From the NCBI RefSeq assembly GCF_910592395.1, contig NC_088309.1, positions 1,864,501-1,928,500 of the forward strand: a stretch of DNA of 64,000 bases. Reading direction: 5' to 3'. How positions within the stretch are numbered: position 1 is the stretch's first letter; the number at the start of each line of letters is the position of its first letter. Of this stretch, positions 54,701-63,700 are shown piece after piece. This stretch comes from Lineus longissimus (lineage: Eukaryota; Nemertea; Pilidiophora; Heteronemertea; Lineidae). The notes beneath the pieces are model-generated. The model did no database searches and was not told where the DNA came from. It was given only the letters and a program-made list of their open reading frames with translations. The translations under genes and the position numbers were made by a program.

Positions 54701-57700
54701 CAGATTGTGGTATTTGTATCATAAAAGTGGACAAAGTATTCACTTGACTTTCATCCATTCTGTAGGTTATTCATGTGAAGGCGTTGGCTTGATTGCGGAG
54801 ACCGGACCCTGCGACCCAGGATTCTATTGCCCAGGTGGCCAGGCTACAAGTTCACCCATAGACTACACATGCCCACAAGGTCACAAGTGTCCCACCGGCA
54901 GTGCAACACCAGTCAGGTGTGAGAGAGGTTCTTACCAAGCTGTCCCTGGTCAACCGAGCTGCGATGCATGCCCGACTGGCAAATATTGCGATCCCTATGA
55001 ACTCGGCAATGTCACTGGTGTGATTTCACCATCACCATGTCCAGCTGGGTTCTACTGTCCACTGGCGACCAGGTTCTCTACCCAGAATCCTTGTGAACCG
55101 GGAACGTTCAGCAACCAGACACAGCTGACCCAGCAGAGTAAGTATGAAGACATTTCTCTTTGTGAACTTGTCTGAAACTTTACAACCTCCAAAGGGCTTG
55201 GTGGCCATAGAAAGGACCTCCTCATTCCAGTCCACTTTTTCAACTACATTTAGGTTATGCAAGGTCATTCAGCAACATTCTCATTTCCATCCTATTTTAC
55301 ACTCTAGTTGAGCATGTGCAAGGTTGAATACCAAATATTGGCTCTTCTTTCAGGTGAATGTTATGACTGTACACCTGGATACTTCTGCGGCTTCCCTGGT
55401 AAGACCGAGCCAACCGGTCCGTGTCTTCCTGGATACTATTGCGCAGGTCGCGCAAACAACTCTGCACCCACAGATGGTGTCACTGGAGACATCTGCCCGC
55501 TCGGCTCATACTGTCCCTTGGGTTCAGCGATTGGTACGCACTGTCCAGCAACGCGGTATGGCAACACTACCGGTCTTACCCAGGCTACGGAATGTCCGTT
55601 ATGTGACCCGGGATGGTATTGTCCGTCCCCAGGATTGATTCAACCATTTGGGTATTGCGAACAAGGACACTACTGTGAACTCGGTGCAAATACTTCCAAC
55701 CCGACTAATGAGACGTACGGATATCTATGTCCTGTTGGTCACTACTGCCCCACTGGTACACCAACCCCAATGCCATGTGATAAAGGTTACTACCAACCAG
55801 GCCTTGGCAAGAGGATTGAAAAGGATTGTATTCAGTGTACGCCTGGATACTACTGTCTCGAGACTGGCCAGTCTGCTGTGAAGGGACAATGTCTGCCGGG
55901 ATACTATTGTACCAGAGGTGCTGAAGTGGCCAACCCAAATGGTGAGTATCGACGTTTTAGTTGCTGTTCATACTAGCTTTGGGAGGTGGCTTGATTGGGA
56001 ATATTTCTGCTCATCTATAATTGGCTGAAGCTAGCCCATTGGCTTTCATTTGAACAGATAGCAGACATCTTTTAACATAGTCTCTACTTTCAACCTGAAT
56101 GCTGAATCTTCAGTAATCTTGATCAATCGTTCTGACTTGAACTAAAAGCTTGTCTTATTTCACTTTCAGATGGCTTTACTGGTGACATCTGCCCAATTGG
56201 CAACTACTGCCCAGAAGGCAGCATCGCTCCCATCAAGTGTGCAAACGCCACATACATGAACCACACAGGTGCGGACGTCTGCTACGACTGCCCGGCAGGC
56301 TACTACTGTACTACCGGTGACCGGGCCGATCCCTGTCCACAAGGGTACTACTGTCCATACCAGACTGGTGTGGGGATTATCCCTTGTCCTGTTGGAACGT
56401 TCGGAGCCTCTCCCATGTTGTCTGCGGAAGCTGACTGCAGCCCATGTCGTGGAGGAACGTATTGTGATATCGCTGGTTTGGATGCACCGGCTGGAATGTG
56501 TAGCCCTGGGTTCTACTGTACGTCAGGTGTGAACATTTCCAACCCTGAGACAGGCGTTCCACACACTGGTATTGGCAACAAGTGTCCTGCTGGTTCAGAA
56601 TGCCCAGCCAACTCCTCATACCCAACACCGTGTCTAGCAGGCACCTACACCCCCATGGCAGGATATCCAACATGCCTGGCATGTCCACCTGGTAAGTTGT
56701 TGTCAGAGTCAGTTCCACTTCTTATCAGTTGGCTTAATGGCTGTAGAGTATATCTCTAAGGTTTTTAGCACAGTGTCGTATAGGCACAGTGACTCTGTCT
56801 TTTGGGTGTTTGAGGCACTCGGATTCAGAGAATAACATTTTAAGTATCATCCAATGACAAGTCTCAAATGTTCCTTCCTCGAAATCCATGCAAGTTTGTA
56901 CAAAGTGTCAAACCTCCCCTGGGTTTGGACCTGCCCTGTTGGGTGGCCGACCAGTAATGTTGCCTACTGGCAGTGGACCATGTTTGAATCTCTCTCTTTG
57001 ATTTGTTCCAGGTTATTACTGCATGAATGAGACCGTCATTCCGACCATCTGCCCTGTCGGTCACTACTGTCCCCAGGGAACCGAGTTTGACATCCAGAAC
57101 CCTTGTGCCGAGGGCACGTTCAACAACGACACTGGGGCGTGGAATGCCACAAGCTGTGAGTCATGCACCCCAGGTTACTTCTGCCAGGGTACAGGTCTGT
57201 CGCAGCCAACCGGACTTTGTGACGAAGGATTCTACTGTAGTGGAGGTTCATTCAATATCCGGCCATTCGCTGTTGGAAGCCTCACAACTATCAATGGAAC
57301 AGGAGCGTAAGTGTTCTTTTTTTCCATTCTGTCATACAGTGGAACCCCGGTAACACGACCACTCATGGGCCTGAGGTTGAAATTTTTTGGACTCCGAAAT
57401 TTTTTCTCAATTTCAAAATTCTGAAGAATTTTCAAAGCCAACATTTTTTTTGGGCTGATGCTGTTTCTTCATTTGAGCAGAAAAAAACCCAGTGAAAAAA
57501 ATATTTGGACTTGAAAAAATTTTTTATCTGTAGCATGAAAAATTTGCCGCAATCAATTTCCAGGCCCAAGCAGTGTTGTATTTTTTTCTTGCATCATCAA
57601 AAAACATCTTAAACTTTTGATGGGATTTACGTGTAATCATTGACATCCCCTCTCGTTTCAGTGAGCTGACTTCCAACGATACTTGCCACCCAACCTGGGA

Positions 57701-60700
57701 CTGTGTGTGTCCAAGCTTCACCATGACTACCGGTGGCCTCTGCGCCCCAGGATACTACTGCCCTCAAGGCTCAGCTAAACCATCTCATTGTCCTGGAGGC
57801 ATGTACTGTGAGAGGCCTGGCCTGCCACTACCGACTGGTGAGTTGTTAATGCAGTTTCTTGTTGGTATCAGTCATGGTCCTGTCTTGGCATATTCGGCCT
57901 CTTTGTCTCCCTTTAAAGATGTAAGTGTATCAAGAGGATGTTCTCTTCTATATTTACAGGTAATTGCAGTGCTGGATTCTACTGCAATCTGACAAGCACT
58001 GTACCTAACCAGTACGTCTGCCCTCAGGGACACTACTGCCCTGTGGCCACGGCCGTACCAGAGCCTTGCCCAGAGGGGACGTACTCCAACACCACACACA
58101 ATGATGGCCCTGAAGACTGTGTTGCCTGCCCTGGAGGACAGTACTGCCAAGGTGAGTTGACTACAAGTCATCATCATTTTGTGATGAAACCTGACTCAAA
58201 ATTTCGCTCTTTTGTCTAGCTTTACTGACAAATGTAATACTTTCAGTCATTCTCTAATATTCCCTTCTCAATTACAGGAAATGGTAATGTCCTACCCACA
58301 GGCTACTGCAGTCCTGGCTACTACTGCCCCGGAGGCCAGAATTCCTCGAGTCCGGGAGACCTGCTCTGCTGGAAGGGACACTTCTGTTCCCTCGGTACCA
58401 CAACACCGTATCTGTGCGATAACGGCACATACCAACAGAGCCTGGGACGAGACACTTGTGACGTCTGTCCGGAGGGGTATTATTGCCATGCTACATCAGG
58501 TAAGACCATTGAATACCTACCTGAATTATGTTCATGTATGTTTTGTTTTAAGAAAATAATCTTAAAAGTGTGTTCATATGTGCAGATTACCCCCCTAACA
58601 ACATTTCTGAAGTTATTGAAGAGTTTTGATCCTCATTCTTGCCTCAGACATCCAATGTTTTGTCACTGATGTAACTTCCTTTTTGACAATGAATGACATC
58701 ATGATTGATTTGATAATTTAACCTTTGTAATTTACTAAATTCATTGTTAAGCAATTAACAAAACTGTAAACTCTCTTCCAATTAGTTTGTTTGGATAACC
58801 GTATTCCTAAAACCTTTTGTCATAACCACTATCATTGTTTGATGTTTGTTGATATTTCTCAACTACAGGCAATACCACATATTGGAAAGGTAACCATTAC
58901 ACTTATATGCACTTGTATTATAGGGTCATCTTTACTGCACATATTTTGCACATATCAGCGGCTTCACACAATATTTGCTTGCATGGAACACATAGCTAGG
59001 TGCTTTTTACATGAAATGTAGTATTTTGGTTTGGACAGGTTGCATGGCTCGTTAATATGTGGTGGTATTTTCCTCTACAATATTGAATCGCAATTGCTTA
59101 TAGTTTATATGCCATTGGTATCGAGGTGGTAGCCAAAACTGTCAGCGAGCTTGCCTCGTATGGTGGTAGGAAGCGTTCCCCCATTCACTTGATGAGGACA
59201 ACGAGGAAGAACATCCTTGGTGAACCTTGACATCGACTGCATGGTTCTAAACTTTGTTTTCCATCCACATACTGCAGTAAAATGTTCGTGCCTAGTTATA
59301 GCCTCTGGGTAAAAGTTTGTGATTTCACTCAGTTGAAGGGGTCAAGTTGTTTGCATATAAAGTCATGGACCTGACCCTATGTTAAGAAGTGGGTCGAGAA
59401 ATGCTTGTATTGTAAGTAATTATGCTTGTATTGTAAGTAATTATGCTTGTATTGTAACATCTTATCCATCTTGAGTTATCAATTGTCAATAACAGAACAG
59501 AATGTTTTGTACAAATAATCTGATTCCATACGCTACATTTCAGGTCATCCTGTGGTCAATCCAAGCCCCTGCCCAACAGGCCATTACTGCCCAACTGGAA
59601 CTGCCTTGGATACCTCCTTCCCCTGCCCAGTGGGCACATATGGTCCCGATGAGAAGTACACCAACCTCGACAACTGTACGACATGTACAGCAGGCATGTA
59701 CTGCGAGGCGGATGGCTTGAGTAGTCCCACTGGTAACTGCTGGGCTGGATACTTCTGTACTGGAGGAGCAGAGTCGCCAACACCTATCAACCACAATGTG
59801 AGCACCAAATTTCCGCAAATCTGTCAAAAACATCAGGTTGATAAGCCATTTTGGTCAGTGTATAAATCTAGGCTCATGGAAACCGGCCGTCCGCTTCATT
59901 CTCTATTGCTTGTCTTTCAGGTTGACTTGAATAACAACTTGACCTTCACTGGCAATGACATCTGTCCTGTTGGGTACTATTGCCCCAACGGTACAGCGTA
60001 TCCATTCCCATGCCCACGCGGCACATTCTCGAAGGTACCACAGATCATGAGCCCAGAAGGATGCGAGGAATGTCCACCAGGGAGATACTGCAATGCAAGC
60101 GCATTCATCAAGGTCACAACTGCACCTATCTGTGCACCTGGGTAAGTTTTGTTTGAGTGCTTGTGTCAGTGGCGAACACCTCAGTCAAGGTCAGATTTGA
60201 TTGTCATACTAAAACTGTTTGTCATGGTGAATATTGGGAAATGTTTTGCCTTGTTTTCCACAGGGATGACCCTTTCCAGGCGGAGTATGTCATCAACTCT
60301 AGTCAGTACCAGAGAATCCTGGGATCTTATTTGGTCTTGCCTGCTTGGTGTGGCTACCAAGATTTGAATCTCTCATCAGTTAATTGGCACTTCAGAAATC
60401 TTCATCAGCTTCAAAACTTCTGCAAAATCAATTGTACATGTTTATGATAATTTCCATGCATTTCAGATACATCTGCACTGGTGGCAGTACCACACCGATG
60501 CCAACAGACCCTGCTACTGAAGGTTACATGTGTCCACCCGGGCACTATTGCCCAGCAGGTGCCTTGGTCGAGCTGGGTTGTCCTATCGGTACCTACCAGT
60601 CCAATCGCGGCCAGGCCAACTGTACCATCTGCCCGGCTAGTAGCATGTGTCATGAGATGAACATGACTGCCCCTGTGCCCTGCAAGACAGGTAAGTTCTT

Positions 60701-63700
60701 GATCGTACTATACCTTTTTTTTGCAAAAGTGAGATTGCTTTGTTGATTTCTCTGTCTGTAAGACTTCAATTAGGCCTATACAATGAAATTTCCTTGTAAA
60801 GGTCTTTGGTTACTGATATGTAATGGTATGGACTCCAGTTTTGACTGTCTGGTATATGACTTCAGAAAAACATGGATATGACTGAAACACATCAAGTGAC
60901 CAAAATCCTCTTGAACTCTCAGGGAAAGTGTGCAATTTATGTTTTCATATTTGTAGGTCACTATTGTCCAATGGGAGTAATGCCACAACCCTGCCCACCA
61001 GGAACATTCAACAACCAAACCGGTCTCAGCCTGGAGAGTGAATGTAGCGACTGCAGCGTGGGAATGTACTGTGAAGGCTACGGTAATGTCGTACCAAGTG
61101 GTCTGTGTGAGCCTGGATTCTATTGCCAGGGTGGCGCCACTGGCCGCGTTCCAAATGCGACGTCTGCTTACCCGCAGAATGGTGAATGTCCTGCTGGTCG
61201 ATACTGCCCAGAGGGAACTGCCTCACCACAGAAGTGTCCAACTGGAACTCTAAGGAATGTCACGGGTATGTATTAGCCATCTTTCCTCACTTCGGTGATA
61301 TTTGTCTTGTTATACTTTAACTTGAAGGGTACATGAATTGGATATTGTACTCTGGATAACATGACTCAAAGTCTTTCGAGACCATCAAGGCAGTATAGTA
61401 GGGTGCAAATGTTCACACAACTGACCTTGAAGAGTTATATCTTTATCACTTATTTGATGGTCGTGGAAACATGAAATTCACTTTCAAATCATCATTTTTT
61501 TTTACCAATAGGTGGCGCTGCTGTGGAAGACTGCCGTCCTTGTACTGCTGGTTACTACTGCGAGAAACCTGGGCTGACTGAGCCAACAGCTCAGTGTTAT
61601 GCTGGTTACTACTGCCCAGCTAATGATTCTACGAGCGTGCCAACACCTGCGGCTTACATCTGTCCATCGGGTCACTACTGCCCTGTGGGATCTGCTGTCC
61701 CACTTGGCTGTCCAGCCGGTGAAAGTCAACCTAACCAAGGCCAGGCGGCGTGTGATAAGTGTCCCGCTGGGTATTACTGCATCAGTCCATTGGTACCTGA
61801 CCCGCAGCCGTGCCCACCGTACAGCTATTGCCCTGAGGCAACAAAATACCCGTTTGCTTGTCCAAATGGAACCTATACCCTGGATAACTCGACCAAGTTG
61901 AAGGACCCATCAGAATGTCTGTCTTGTCCCGCTGGAAGATATTGCATGTGAGCAGAAAAAGTTTTTTCGAATTCAGAATTTTTTCATTTCAACAATTTTA
62001 GAGATTGTTTATCAGTTAGTCTGAAATTGATATCCTTGTAAGATACAAACTTACCCCTTGACTGCACCAGCAACCAATTGAACAACTGTAAACAGCACAA
62101 AAGCTGTCAAACTTGCCACTAGATAGTCATATCCTGTTTCCTTTTCAGTGCTGGTGAGATTGTTGGCAACTGTTCAGCTGGTTTCTATTGTATGGCTGGT
62201 TCCGATGAGTACACGCCTACTGGAGTACCACCAAACATCAGCTCGCCATGCTATGCCCAAGAAGAATGTGCTGGTCTCTGCCCAACTGGTCATTACTGCC
62301 CAGAGGGCACAGAACTACCTGCCGCCTGTCCAAACAACACGATACGCGAAATACCTGGAGCAGCCCAAGTTTCTGACTGTTCACCATGTCCGGCTGGTTT
62401 CCTCTGCCTCGCTGGTGACCCAGTAAAGCATCCTTGTCCTGTTGGCCACTACTGCCTCCAGGGTGTAGCGCCAGAGGAGTGTCCAAGACTCTACTACAGA
62501 GATATAGAGGGAGCTGCTAATGTTAGTGACTGCTTCCCATGTCCTGCTGGATTCTGGTGCAACTTCACTGGTATGTATCATAATCGGTTTCATTTGACAT
62601 TTCTCCTTCTTAGAAAGTTAAATCCTTCTTATGTAGAAATTGAAGTGATGTTCAAAATGGGCATACCCGGCATTCACTCACGCAAAAGTCTCAGAAACTC
62701 AAATATTATTGTAATCAATCTCCCCTTTGTCTTTCAGGCATGAGTGTGTACAACAACAGTGATTGTCCGGTTGGCCACTATTGCCCCGAGGCAAGCGAAC
62801 CAAGCTGGTGTCCTGCTGGACGCATGCGTCCGATGCCAGGAGCTGGTGCACCAACAGAATGTGAACTCTGCCGCCCAGGGTACTACTGTCCAAATGATAC
62901 AGCAAACACCATGGGTATACCATGTAATGAAACGTTCGAATGCCCAACAGGAGCTGCTCTGCCGGTAGATTGCAGACTGTCCCATTATTGCCCTGGAATC
63001 ACCGGAATGCCACCGATCTGTCCTGATGGGTACTATTGCCCCAACGCTACAGAGACGCCCATAATCTGCCCCTACCCGACCTATTGTCCTGTAGGAAGTG
63101 ATGCAAAGCAGATTTGTCCCTTGGGCTATGAAGCTTTGAATCATGCGGGACTTCGATACCAGAAGTCCCAGTCGTGCCGCATCTGTCCAGCAGGAACGTA
63201 TGGAAATCACACCGATCGTTTGTTCTGCGAGAAGTGTCCAGAGGGTTATTACTGCCCAGAGGGGACGTCTGATTACACCATCTACCCTTGCCCCATTGGG
63301 TACTATTGCCCGCTCATGACAGCCGAACCGTTACCCTGCCCTATGGGAACGTATGGAAACGTTGCTCTTGCGGTTACATTCTCTCAGTGCTCTTCCTGTC
63401 CGACGGACACCTACAACAACTTGATTGGTCAGTCCGCTTGTAGGCCATGTGGTAGCTCTGCTAGTGCTGCAACTGGAAGCCCCACCTGTACTTGTATTGG
63501 AAAGTTCCGAAGCTTCCAGCCGTCTGACGGATCATGTGAGTGCGAGTCAGGGTACATATTCTACAATGCTGTAGATGAGCTTGCCCAGGAGGGTAATGGA
63601 GCCGAAGACTGTCAGCCTATTGTGGATAATCGATGTGCCACGGATCAAGTCCGCTCGGCCAGTACCAGGACCTGCGTGGACGCGACCGCATATGACTGTA

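Larger units (their letters stand above)
58500..59543 (+). other. Intron 64 (1044 bp) with candidate microexon and a short tandem repeat
   Basis: The intron contains the 21-nt microexon candidate (58869-58889) and a 21-bp tandem repeat. If the microexon is real, the interval becomes two introns of 369 and 654 bp. The segment 59100-59230 has no recognisable family. Confidence 0.6.
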
